From positions 1-64,000 of the forward strand of contig CAWEAD010000005.1 in assembly GCA_963807225.1 (NCBI GenBank): a stretch of 64,000 nucleotides of DNA. Direction: 5' to 3'. Source of the stretch: JAGVGT01 sp963807225. GTDB taxonomy: Bacteria; Desulfobacterota; Desulfobulbia; Desulfobulbales; JAGXFP01. The notes under the pieces were generated by a model. It had not been told where the DNA came from, did not search any database, and saw nothing but the letters and a program-made list of their open reading frames with translations. The position numbers were made by a program, and so were the translations under genes. This document shows, in pieces, positions 18,391 through 26,811 of the stretch (position 1 is its first letter; the number at the start of each line of letters is the position of its first letter).

Positions 18391-18990
18391 ATGCGCTACG
18401 ACCTGGAGATCATCGCCTCCTGGGTTGCCCCGAATAGCCGGGTTCTTGACCTGGGCTGCGGCACCGGCGAACTGCTGTATCATCTGAAGCGGGAAAAGGG
18501 GGTGCGCGGCTCAGGTATCGAGTCGGCGGAGGAACAGGTGGCGGCCTGCATCGAGAAGGGCCTCCAGGTACTACAGGGCGACATCAACGAGGAGATCCTC
18601 GATTACCCCGACCTGGCCTTCGATTACGTAATCCTGAGTCAGACCCTGCAGCAGGTCTACAAACCGCAGGAGCTGATCCGGGAACTCCTGCGGGTGGGAA
18701 AAGAGGTGATAGTCTCCTTCCCCAACTTCAGCCACTGGTCGATCCGGATGCAATTACTGATCAGGGGTTACGCCCCCAAGAACCGGCAGTTGCCGTACGA
18801 CTGGTACGACACCCCCAATATCCGGGTCATCACTCTGAAGGATTTCCGCCGTTTTGCCAGAAAATTCCATTGCCGTATCGACCGGGAGGCGGCAATTAAG
18901 TCCCCCAAGGGCAGCAGGGCCGGGCGCTTACTCAAGTGGCTCCCCAACCTGCGGGCCACTTACGGAATCTTCATGATCAGCCGGAGATAA
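18391..18990 (+). CDS. metW: Methionine biosynthesis protein MetW
   Basis: The 199-residue class I methyltransferase-fold protein has VLDLGCGTGELL near residues 15-26, then FDYVILSQTLQQ, then SFPNFSHW, the MetW hallmark. MetW accompanies MetX in many proteobacteria and is thought to activate or assist it. It begins 3 bases after metX, so the two are translationally coupled. Confidence 0.93.
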   Translation: MRYDLEIIASWVAPNSRVLDLGCGTGELLYHLKREKGVRGSGIESAEEQVAACIEKGLQVLQGDINEEILDYPDLAFDYVILSQTLQQVYKPQELIRELLRVGKEVIVSFPNFSHWSIRMQLLIRGYAPKNRQLPYDWYDTPNIRVITLKDFRRFARKFHCRIDREAAIKSPKGSRAGRLLKWLPNLRATYGIFMISRR

Positions 18991-19137
18991 GGAGATTTGG
19001 CGGGTGTACCCCGTCCTCCTCAAGTACACGTATGATATGATCGCCACGGCTTGACTTATTCGGCCGGCCGCAGCATCAGTATCTAATGAGAACAGAAGAG
19101 AACGATAAATATCGACCATATCCGACCGAGGTTAGCG

Positions 19138-20184
19138 ATGTTCGCCAAAGAAATAGAAAATAAGCAGTGCCTGGACGAAGCGGAAAACTCCGGCCAGTAT
19201 TACCGTGAAATCCCGCCGGTGGTGAAAAAGCTGGCTGCCAGCTGCAAGGAATACGGCTGTTTCGACCACCTGGGCGCGATTCCCATTCCCACCTATGAGA
19301 AAGTGGTGGCGATTATTAAACAGGCCCGGCGCATCCTTTTTCCCGGCTACTTTTCACCGACCGCCATCAACCCGGCTAATCTGGAGTACTGCCTGGGCCA
19401 GGAGACCACGGAACTGTTCGAGAACCTGGCCGGTCAGATCACCCTGGCCATCCAGCACGAATGCTTCCAGGCCCGGCAATCCTGTACCCGCTGCAAGAGC
19501 CAGGGTTACCAGAAGGCGGTAAAATTTATCGAGACCCTGCCGGCCATCAGCCGGATGCTGGCAACCGACATCCAGGCCGCTCTGGACGGCGACCCGGCCG
19601 CCAAGGGTCCGGACGAGGTAATCTTCAGTTATCCGGGTCTGCTGGCCATCAGTATCTACCGGATGGCCCACGAACTGCATCAGCTGGCGGTACCGGTCCT
19701 GCCCAGGATCATGACCGAGTACGCCCACAGCCGAACCGGGATCGACATCCACCCGGGTGCCGACATCGGCAAGAGTTTCTTCATCGATCACGGCACCGGT
19801 GTGGTCATCGGCGAAACCACCATCATCGGCGACCGGGTCCGGATCTACCAGGGCGTTACCCTGGGAGCGCTTTCGCTGCCCCGTGACGCCGGTGAGCGCT
19901 ACCGCAACGTCAAGCGCCACCCGACCATCGAGGACGATGTGATTGTCTACGCCAATTCCACCATCCTGGGCGGTGACACGGTGATCGGAAGCGGCAGTGT
20001 TATCGGCGGCAACATCTGGATCACTGAAAGCGTGCCACCCGAAACCAAGGTCATTCTGAAACGCCCTGAACTGGTCTATCACGGCAACGGCAAACCTAAG
20101 GTCAAGTCTGGTGAAAAGCGGGAAGGCAAGGCCCTGCAGTCGCGGCCGGCCACCAAGAAAACCAGACCGGCCAAGACCGTCTAA
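19138..20184 (+). CDS. cysE: Serine O-acetyltransferase (EpsC/CysE type)
   Basis: This 348-residue enzyme makes O-acetylserine from serine and acetyl-CoA. The N-terminal helical domain is extended and carries a Cys-rich patch CFQARQSCTRCKSQG (about 109-123). The C-terminal left-handed beta-helix includes SRTGIDIHPGADIGKSFFID and VIGETTIIGDRVRIYQGVTLG. The last ~30 residues are basic (Lys/Arg-rich). It is longer than E. coli CysE (~273) and fits the EpsC-type group. cysK follows 74 bases later across a nested stem-loop. Confidence 0.9.
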   Translation: MFAKEIENKQCLDEAENSGQYYREIPPVVKKLAASCKEYGCFDHLGAIPIPTYEKVVAIIKQARRILFPGYFSPTAINPANLEYCLGQETTELFENLAGQITLAIQHECFQARQSCTRCKSQGYQKAVKFIETLPAISRMLATDIQAALDGDPAAKGPDEVIFSYPGLLAISIYRMAHELHQLAVPVLPRIMTEYAHSRTGIDIHPGADIGKSFFIDHGTGVVIGETTIIGDRVRIYQGVTLGALSLPRDAGERYRNVKRHPTIEDDVIVYANSTILGGDTVIGSGSVIGGNIWITESVPPETKVILKRPELVYHGNGKPKVKSGEKREGKALQSRPATKKTRPAKTV

Positions 20185-20233
20185 GGCATAAAGCTGAGTT
20201 GAGCAGCTAGCCTGCTCAAACGAAATTTATGCC
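20185..20233 (+). promoter_or_regulatory. Nested stem-loop in the cysE-cysK spacer
   Basis: An inner stem TTGAGCAG (20199-20206) pairs with CTGCTCAA (20212-20219) over a 5-base loop. An outer stem GGCATAAA (20185-20192) pairs with TTTATGCC (20226-20233). No T-run follows, so it is more likely a processing or stabilising element than a terminator. The pairing is exact; function is inferred. Confidence 0.45.
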
Positions 20234-20258
20234 ACTTTAAAGGTATAAGGAGAAAAAC

Positions 20259-21179
20259 ATGAGCTCGATTTATTCCGACATATCCCGAACCATCGGCAAC
20301 ACCCCTCTGATCCGTTTGAACCGGGTCACGGCCGGCACCGCGGAGATTTTCGCCAAGCTTGAGTCGGCCAACCCTCTCTTTTCAGTTAAGGACCGAATCG
20401 GTCGGGCCATGCTCGACGCGGCCGAGGCCGACGGCCGGCTCAAAGCGAACACCGTGGTGATCGAGCCGACCAGCGGCAACACCGGCATCGCTCTGGCCTT
20501 CATCTGTGCCGCCCGCAAGTACCGGTTGATTCTGACCATGCCGGATACCATGAGCATCGAGCGGCGCAAGCTCCTCAAGCACCTGGGTGCCGAACTGGTA
20601 CTAACCCCTGGTTCCGAAGGCATGAAGGGCGCGATCAACAAGGCCCGGGAACTGCAGAGCGCCACACCCGATTCCTTTATGCCGAATCAATTCGAAAACC
20701 CCGCCAACCCGGAGATTCACCGGAAGACCACGGCCGAGGAAATCTGGCGCGATACCGACGGTCAGGTCGATATTCTGGTGGCCGGAGTTGGTACCGGCGG
20801 CACCATTACCGGGGTAGCCGAGGTTATCAAGGAACGGCGCCCGGACTTCAAAGCGGTGGCGGTTGAACCAGACGCCTCGCCGGTACTCTCCGGCGGTAAA
20901 CCAGGCCCCCACAAGATCCAGGGCATCGGAGCCGGCTTCGTGCCGAAGGTCTTGAATACCGGGATCATCGACGAGATCATCCGGGTTACCAACGACGACG
21001 CTTTGCTTACCGCCCGGCTGTTGGCGCGGGAAGAGGGAATTCTCTGCGGCATCTCATCCGGTGCCGCGGTCTGGGCAGCCTTGCAGGTGGCGGGCCGTCC
21101 CCAGAACAGCGGTAAGAAGATCGTCGTGATCTTGCCCGATACCGGCGAAAGATACTTGAGCACCGATCTGCTGGCGTGA
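20259..21179 (+). CDS. cysK: Cysteine synthase A (O-acetylserine sulfhydrylase)
   Basis: The 306-residue PLP enzyme makes cysteine from O-acetylserine and sulfide. The PLP lysine is Lys44 in SVKDRIG. The substrate loop is PTSGNTGIAL, the phosphate-binding loop GVGTGGTITG, and the terminal Ser is in PDTGERYLST. Length matches CysK. AAGGAG precedes the ATG. It sits directly downstream of the acetyltransferase whose product it uses. Confidence 0.95.
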   Translation: MSSIYSDISRTIGNTPLIRLNRVTAGTAEIFAKLESANPLFSVKDRIGRAMLDAAEADGRLKANTVVIEPTSGNTGIALAFICAARKYRLILTMPDTMSIERRKLLKHLGAELVLTPGSEGMKGAINKARELQSATPDSFMPNQFENPANPEIHRKTTAEEIWRDTDGQVDILVAGVGTGGTITGVAEVIKERRPDFKAVAVEPDASPVLSGGKPGPHKIQGIGAGFVPKVLNTGIIDEIIRVTNDDALLTARLLAREEGILCGISSGAAVWAALQVAGRPQNSGKKIVVILPDTGERYLSTDLLA

Positions 21180-21240
21180 CCCCCCCAACCGGGGAGTGGA
21201 ATGTAAAATTCCGCCTTCTCTATATTAAGTGGTTAAAACC

Positions 21241-21675
21241 ATGCCCCGTTTGATTTCCATCAATATCAGCCTCACCACCGGCACCGGTAAGAAACCGGTG
21301 GAGGAGGCCAGGCTGGTAGTTGACCACGGACTTCAGGGAGATGCCCATGCCCGCGACTGGCATCGGCAAGTCAGTCTCTTGGCGGTTGAGTCGATTCGGG
21401 AGATGGCGGTGCGCCACCCCGGCCAAGGGCTCGGGCCTGGCTCCTTCGCCGAAAACCTCACCACCGAAGGGCTGGACCTGCCTGTACTACCGATCGGCAC
21501 CAGGCTCAAGATCGGAGCGGCGGAACTGGAAATCACTCAGATCGGCAAAAAATGCCATGCCAAATGCCAAATCCATGAACAGGCCGGGGAGTGCATCATG
21601 CCCAATCAGGGCATCTTCGCCAGGGTTCTGGTTGGCGGCACCATTCGAGCCGGAAATGAAATAATCGTCATCTGA
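21241..21675 (+). CDS. MOSC domain protein
   Basis: This single MOSC domain (about 144 residues) has HGLQGDAHARDWHRQVSLL, then GSFAENLTTEGLDL, then IGKKCHAKCQI with the conserved Cys. MOSC domains bind the molybdenum cofactor sulfur in some enzymes; stand-alone bacterial versions lack a defined role, though placement after cysK fits sulfur transfer. I choose the ATG at 21241; a GTG four codons earlier is also possible. Confidence 0.85.
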   Translation: MPRLISINISLTTGTGKKPVEEARLVVDHGLQGDAHARDWHRQVSLLAVESIREMAVRHPGQGLGPGSFAENLTTEGLDLPVLPIGTRLKIGAAELEITQIGKKCHAKCQIHEQAGECIMPNQGIFARVLVGGTIRAGNEIIVI

Positions 21676-22442
21676 TCCAACCGCAGTCCTGCTAAGATCA
21701 TAAAACTTGCCCAGCCCTCCTTAATCACGATAGCCGGGATTACCTCCGATTGCCGGATCAACCAATGATCACCCCGACCCTACTCCCTTAAGCGCTTAAG
21801 CCGCTTCCCAAAGCTTTCACTCCAGATCAGCCAAAAAATCGGCTACCCACCTTTTTTCACTCTCTTTCTAAAGTTACTTTGCTGAATGGTTATCCATACA
21901 CTGCCGGTATCTTATTGTAATAATTAAACAATTATATCTGGTTCGCCATCCAAGCAGTCTTTCTTTGTATGAGATTCCATGCACTATCCGGTCAATCCGT
22001 AGCGATCCTTTCCCCGGGCAATTAATGATTTTCCGCTCTTATAACAAACAGTTATCAATAGGATTTCTCCTATTGGCATTAACCTTGCTTAACCATAGGA
22101 AGATTACTTGCCAGGGGGTCTGGATTGGGGGCCGATTGAGAAATGAAAGACATTAACGCCACTCTGCCATGAACAGTTCTGCTGAGGAACCGATTGTTTC
22201 GGACTCTTAGGAGATTTAGGTCAGAATGATATTTATAACCTCCCGGAATCTATAATTTTCACCGCCCGAATAACCACCTGAAATCTAAATTGTTGATGGA
22301 AGATATGCGAAAAAATAGACATGTACCACTCTTCACTTTTCGAGAACGATTACTAAAGTTGTTGGGCGCTTGCCATCCTCTGCGGGGGAGCGTCATCATT
22401 CAAGATCGCCATGACTAAATGGCGGCAACAAGGAGGTATTTT
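21676..22442. other. Long AT-richer intergenic region before the modular cytochrome
   Basis: About 770 bases with no convincing gene. It contains the palindrome CTTAAGCGCTTAAG near 21788, a sigma-54-like site at 22074-22089, and the ribosome-binding site AAGGAGG just before the cytochrome GTG. The remainder shows no RNA gene or repeat I can identify. Confidence 0.45.
22074..22089 (+). promoter_or_regulatory. Sigma-54-type promoter candidate
   Basis: TGGCATTAACCTTGCT fits TGGCAC-N5-TTGCW, with GG and GC ten bases apart as required for -24/-12 promoters. It lies about 350 bases before the cytochrome start. One base departs from the consensus. Chance occurrence is possible. Confidence 0.35.
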
Positions 22443-25202
22443 GTGAGTCATAAAAAATTAATTAAATGTCTGTGCGGATTGACAGCCGTCCTTTTGTTTA
22501 CCGCCTGCAGCGGCGGGGGCAGCGATGGCGGGGTGGCTTCAACCTCAACCTCAACTACCACAAATACCAGCGGTGTGAAACAGGGCGTAGCCGTTGACCC
22601 TTACATTGTCGGGGCGGTTTTCCAGGAAGTTGCGGCTGACGGTACAACAGTCCTGCAGCGGCAATCTAGCGCATCCGACGACAAAGGGGTTTTCACCTTT
22701 CCTCAGCCCCTGACAGTCGGTTCCACGGTGGAGATGAAAATCTCCAACAAGGGTTTGCATGGCGGTGCCCCATTCCAGGGGATGTTGAGTCGCCACATTG
22801 AAGACAACGATGCCATCTCGGTGGCGGTTACTCCGTTGACAACCATGCTGGCCAAGGGAGTTACCGCGGAAGATGCGTTGTTGGCCTTGAACAATGCCGG
22901 CTTCACCGGGCTGACAACCAATGATCTTTACGGCAATCCGATGAGTGGGCTGCAGAACCGGACCAGCGGGGTTACCGATCAGGAACTGGAACTTCTCCAG
23001 GCCGCCATGGCAGTTGAAGCCTTCATGGAGGCTACTAATAACTTCCAGCCTAGCCTTACCGACCTGACCGATTTATCCGATGCCCAAATTCTTAACGATA
23101 TGGCCATCGCCGTCAGAACCGAGCTGAACAGCTCGGAATTCACCCGGGTCCGTTCGGCCCTGGCCAACGATCCGCAGGTAACCGGCCAGGTATCCCTCGA
23201 CGATCTGATCCTGGCGGTAGTAAAGCAGCAGCAAACCCTGGTCGCTCAAGTAAGACAACATATGGCGAGCACCGGCAGCTATGATCCCAACATGGTCGAT
23301 CAGGCCGTCCAGAACGATCTGATTCAGGCTGCCGCCATGGTTAAAGAGCAATTCCTGTCCCGTGTACCCCAAAGTACCTCGGCCGATGGCGCAACCCTTT
23401 ATGCCGACAACTGCGCCGGCTGCCACAACTCTCTCGCCAACTCAACCAAACAAAATCGCAGTGCCACCCAGATCCAGACGGCCATCAACAATAATACCGG
23501 CGGCATGAGCTCTCTCAGCACCCTCACTACTGCGGAAGTCCAGGCCATTGCCGATGCTCTGGTGACTGACATCACCCCTCCTCCGCCTGCACCGGCCGAT
23601 GGCCCCTCCCTTTATGCCGACAACTGTGCCGGTTGCCATGGCGCCTTAGCCACCACCAGCAAGTCGGGCCGTACCGTGGCCGACATCCAGGCGGCAATCG
23701 ACAACAATATCGGCGGCATGGGCTCCCTTAATTCCCTGACCAGCGCCGAGGTCCAGGCTATCGCCAATGCCCTGCCGTCACCACCGCCGCCCGATCCGAG
23801 CACCCCGCCGGACGGAGTAGCCCTCTATAACAGTGAATGCGCCGGTTGCCACGGCCCATTGGCCACCACGGGCAAATCTGGCCGTACCGCCGCCCAGATC
23901 CAGGCGGCCATCAACAATAATACCGGTGGCATGGGCAGATTGAGCACCCTGAACAGCGCCGAGATCCAGGCCATCGCAAATGCCCTGCCGGCCCCGCCAC
24001 CGCCGCCCGCCACGCCGGACGGTCCGACCCTTTATGCCGATAACTGCGCCGGTTGCCACGGCTCTCTGGCCAACTCCAGCAAAGCCGGGCGCACCGCCGC
24101 CCAGATCCAGGCGGCCATCAACAACAATACCGGCGGCATGGGCTACTTAAGCACCCTGAACAGCGCCGAGGTTCAGGCCATCGCCGCTGCCTTGCCGGCC
24201 CCGCCGCCGCCGCCCGTCACGCCGGACGGACCGGCTCTCTATGCCGGTAACTGCGCCGGTTGCCACGGCTCTCTGGCCAACTCCAGCAAAGCCGGCCGTA
24301 CCGCCGCCCAGATCCAGGCGGCCATCAACAACAATACCGGCGGCATGGGCTACTTAAGCACCCTGACCAGCGCCGAGGTTCAGGCCATCGCCGCTGCCTT
24401 GCCGGCCCCGCCGCCGCCGCCCGCCACGCCGGACGGACCGGCTCTCTACGCCGGTAACTGCGCCGGTTGCCACGGCTCCCTGGCCAACTCCAGCAAAGCC
24501 GGCCGTACCGCCGCCCAGATCCAGGCGGCCATCAACAACAATACCGGCGGCATGGGCTACTTAAGCACCCTGACCAGCGCCGAGGTCCAAGCCATCGCGG
24601 CTGCCTTGCCGGCCGGCACCCCCGGACCCGATTACGGCGACTGCACTGCTTGCCATGGCCAACCTCCGGCCGGCAACAGTTACCCGAACGTGGCCGGCGC
24701 CCACGCCTTCCACAACTCCCTGGCCTCGGTTAACAACAACTGCGCCACCTGCCATATCGGCGCCGCCCATAATGGCACGGTTGATCTGGAAATTACCGCT
24801 ACCTTTGACGCCAAGAGCGGCGCGGCGACAGCCAACAGCAACAATACCTGTTCCAGCGTCAGCTGCCATGGCGGCCAGACCACACCGAACTGGCAGACCG
24901 GCACTATTGCGGTCGACACCCAGTGCACTTCCTGCCATAGTTCCGGCACCAATCAGTACAACGGTTACTATACCGGTCAGCACAGCCGTCACATTAACAA
25001 GGGTTACAGCTGCACGGTCTGTCACAACACCACCAAGCTGGCTACCGGCCATTTCAACAATCTGGCCACCAGCAGCTTTGAAACCGACCCGGCCGCAACC
25101 ATCGGCGGCGGCTCTACCAGGGTCAACAGCTATACGCCATCCTCCAGCAAGCCGACTTCGGGTTCCTGCATGCCCAGTTGCCACGGCTCGGAGAACTGGT
25201 AA
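22443..25202 (+). CDS. Lipoprotein multiheme cytochrome with six tandem cytochrome c modules
   Basis: Translation from GTG at 22443 (AAGGAGG seven bases upstream) gives 919 residues with a lipoprotein signal, LLFTAC, Cys22 being the lipidated residue. A carboxypeptidase-regulatory-like N-terminal domain is followed by helical sequence to ~310. Six monoheme modules follow, with CAGCH at residues 324, 395, 466, 535, 604 and 673. Each has a possible Met ligand in GGMG and proline-rich linkers (APPPPP). The C-terminal 190 residues add CTACH (734), CATCH (767), CSSVSCH (803), CTSCH (828), CTVCH (857) and CMPSCH (909). This gives 12 potential hemes. It is probably surface-exposed and involved in extracellular electron transfer (inferred). 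Confidence 0.9.
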   Translation: MSHKKLIKCLCGLTAVLLFTACSGGGSDGGVASTSTSTTTNTSGVKQGVAVDPYIVGAVFQEVAADGTTVLQRQSSASDDKGVFTFPQPLTVGSTVEMKISNKGLHGGAPFQGMLSRHIEDNDAISVAVTPLTTMLAKGVTAEDALLALNNAGFTGLTTNDLYGNPMSGLQNRTSGVTDQELELLQAAMAVEAFMEATNNFQPSLTDLTDLSDAQILNDMAIAVRTELNSSEFTRVRSALANDPQVTGQVSLDDLILAVVKQQQTLVAQVRQHMASTGSYDPNMVDQAVQNDLIQAAAMVKEQFLSRVPQSTSADGATLYADNCAGCHNSLANSTKQNRSATQIQTAINNNTGGMSSLSTLTTAEVQAIADALVTDITPPPPAPADGPSLYADNCAGCHGALATTSKSGRTVADIQAAIDNNIGGMGSLNSLTSAEVQAIANALPSPPPPDPSTPPDGVALYNSECAGCHGPLATTGKSGRTAAQIQAAINNNTGGMGRLSTLNSAEIQAIANALPAPPPPPATPDGPTLYADNCAGCHGSLANSSKAGRTAAQIQAAINNNTGGMGYLSTLNSAEVQAIAAALPAPPPPPVTPDGPALYAGNCAGCHGSLANSSKAGRTAAQIQAAINNNTGGMGYLSTLTSAEVQAIAAALPAPPPPPATPDGPALYAGNCAGCHGSLANSSKAGRTAAQIQAAINNNTGGMGYLSTLTSAEVQAIAAALPAGTPGPDYGDCTACHGQPPAGNSYPNVAGAHAFHNSLASVNNNCATCHIGAAHNGTVDLEITATFDAKSGAATANSNNTCSSVSCHGGQTTPNWQTGTIAVDTQCTSCHSSGTNQYNGYYTGQHSRHINKGYSCTVCHNTTKLATGHFNNLATSSFETDPAATIGGGSTRVNSYTPSSSKPTSGSCMPSCHGSENW
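23383..24621 (+). repeat. Tandem cytochrome-module repeats (213/207 bp)
   Basis: CAGCH codons begin at 23412, 23625, 23838, 24045, 24252 and 24459, so periods are 213, 213, 207, 207 and 207 bases. The last three units are nearly identical at DNA level, including the GCCAACTCCAGCAAAGCCGG stretch, while the first three have diverged. This indicates recent expansion or gene conversion at the 3' end of the array. Confidence 0.92.
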
Positions 25203-25220
25203 CCCTTAACCTTAACCACC

Positions 25221-25260
25221 AAAAAAGAATGGGGCGCCATCTGGCGCCCCATTCTTTTTT
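25221..25260. terminator. Bidirectional terminator between cytochrome and manC
   Basis: A perfect 18-bp stem, AAAAAAGAATGGGGCGCC with GGCGCCCCATTCTTTTTT, encloses a 4-base ATCT loop. The A-run on one side and T-run on the other make it effective in both directions, serving the two convergent genes. Confidence 0.93.
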
Positions 25261-25295
25261 AACCACAGAATCCGACCTGTCGGATTAACCCAACC

Positions 25296-26735
25296 TTACT
25301 TTTCACCACCGTCTTTGTTTCCCGCATCCTGGCGGCCGTAAACATCCTCAAAGCGGACGATATCATCCTCTCCCAGATAGCTGCCGGTCTGGATCTCGAT
25401 CAACTCCAGTTCGATCACCCCCGGGTTTTCCAGACGATGGTTCGCGCCGACCGGGATGTAGGTAGACTGATTTTCGCTGAGCATCACGGTATCCTTGCCG
25501 ACGGTGACCCTGGCCGTGCCCCGCACCACCACCCAGTGCTCGGCCCGGTGATGGTGCATCTGCAGGGAGAGCCGGCCGCCGGGTTTGACCACGATATGTT
25601 TGACCTGGTAGCGTCCGGCCATAGCCAGCCCTTCATAAGAACCCCAGGGTCGGAAGATCCTCCGGTGCATCAAGGCTTCGTCCCTTTTCTCGCGCCGCAG
25701 CTTCTCGACGATCTCCTTGACCTCCTGACTGCGGGAACGTGGTGCAATCAGTACCGCGTCGGCCGTTTCAATCACAATCTGGTCTTCCAGGCCGATGGCG
25801 GCCACCAGCCGGCTTTCGGCCCGCAAGTAGGAGTTTTTCACTCCAAGAGCCATAACATCGCCCATAATGACGTTGCCGGCCTCATCTGCCGTGCTCACCT
25901 CCTGCAGGGAACTCCAGGAACCCAGGTCGCTCCAACCACAATCCAGCGGCACCACCTGGGCGGCATCGGTCTTTTCCATCACCGCGTAATCGAGAGAATC
26001 GGACGGACATTTACGGAATGACGCCTCGGCCAGTCGGATGAAATCGAGATCGACCCGCCGTTTATCGAAGGCCTCGCGGCAAGAGGACAGAATCAGCGGG
26101 GCATGCTTCTCCAATTCCTCGACCAGACGCGAGGCCCTGAACATAAACATGCCGCTGTTCCAAAGATAATTTCTCGAGTCGACATACTCTCGAGCCTTAT
26201 CGGTCGTAGGTTTCTCAACGAAACGTTCGACCTTGAAACCGCCGCCGTCCAGAATCTCGCCCTTTCTGATATAACCGTATCCGGTTTCCGGCCGATCCGG
26301 GACGATGCCGAAGGTGACCAGGGCGCCGGCCGCGGCCAGCCGCTCGCCGATCCGAACCGCCACCCGGAAGGCTTCCTCGTCGCGGATCAGATGGTCGGCC
26401 GGCAAGAGCAGCAGGATCGGGTCATCTCCTGTTGCCGCCAAACCTTGTAAAGCAGCCACCGCCGCCGCCGGGGCGGTGTTTCGGCCTATCGGTTCGAGAA
26501 TGATGGCCCCCGGCACCACCTCGAGTTCAGCCAATTGTTCCCGTACCAGAAAACGGTGCTCGTCCTGACAGATCACCACCGGAGAGGTGATGTTGTCGAT
26601 CCCCAGCACCCGGGCCACGGTGGCCTGCAGCATAGTACGCGACTCAACCAGGGCCAGTAACTGCTTGGGGTAGAGTTCCCGTGACAATGGCCAGAGCCGG
26701 GTGCCGGAGCCGCCGGCCATGATTACCGGTATCAT
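25296..26735 (-). CDS. manC: Mannose-1-phosphate guanylyltransferase / mannose-6-phosphate isomerase
   Basis: This bifunctional protein of about 479 residues has the nucleotidyltransferase motif IMAGGSGTRLWPLSRELYPK at its start and FVEKPTTDKAREYV mid-protein. A C-terminal cupin isomerase domain follows (RPWGSYEGLAMAGRYQVKHI, then HHHRAEHWVVVRGTA). It produces GDP-mannose for polysaccharides. I choose the ATG at 26735 because AGGAG lies eight bases before it; the frame extends 18 codons further. It heads the polysaccharide block with the sugar dehydrogenase upstream on the same strand. Confidence 0.93.
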   Translation of the reverse strand: MIPVIMAGGSGTRLWPLSRELYPKQLLALVESRTMLQATVARVLGIDNITSPVVICQDEHRFLVREQLAELEVVPGAIILEPIGRNTAPAAAVAALQGLAATGDDPILLLLPADHLIRDEEAFRVAVRIGERLAAAGALVTFGIVPDRPETGYGYIRKGEILDGGGFKVERFVEKPTTDKAREYVDSRNYLWNSGMFMFRASRLVEELEKHAPLILSSCREAFDKRRVDLDFIRLAEASFRKCPSDSLDYAVMEKTDAAQVVPLDCGWSDLGSWSSLQEVSTADEAGNVIMGDVMALGVKNSYLRAESRLVAAIGLEDQIVIETADAVLIAPRSRSQEVKEIVEKLRREKRDEALMHRRIFRPWGSYEGLAMAGRYQVKHIVVKPGGRLSLQMHHHRAEHWVVVRGTARVTVGKDTVMLSENQSTYIPVGANHRLENPGVIELELIEIQTGSYLGEDDIVRFEDVYGRQDAGNKDGGEK

Positions 26736-26811
26736 AAGCATATCTCCTGATGTTTGACGTATTGCGGCGTTCAGAGCGTAACACCGCAACGTTTAACTTT
26801 AGACTTTCCCT

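Noticed and set aside
23383..24621. Tandem 207-bp repeats considered as a CRISPR array or satellite
   Set aside because: The repeats are coding, in frame, and each contains a heme motif; there are no unique spacers.
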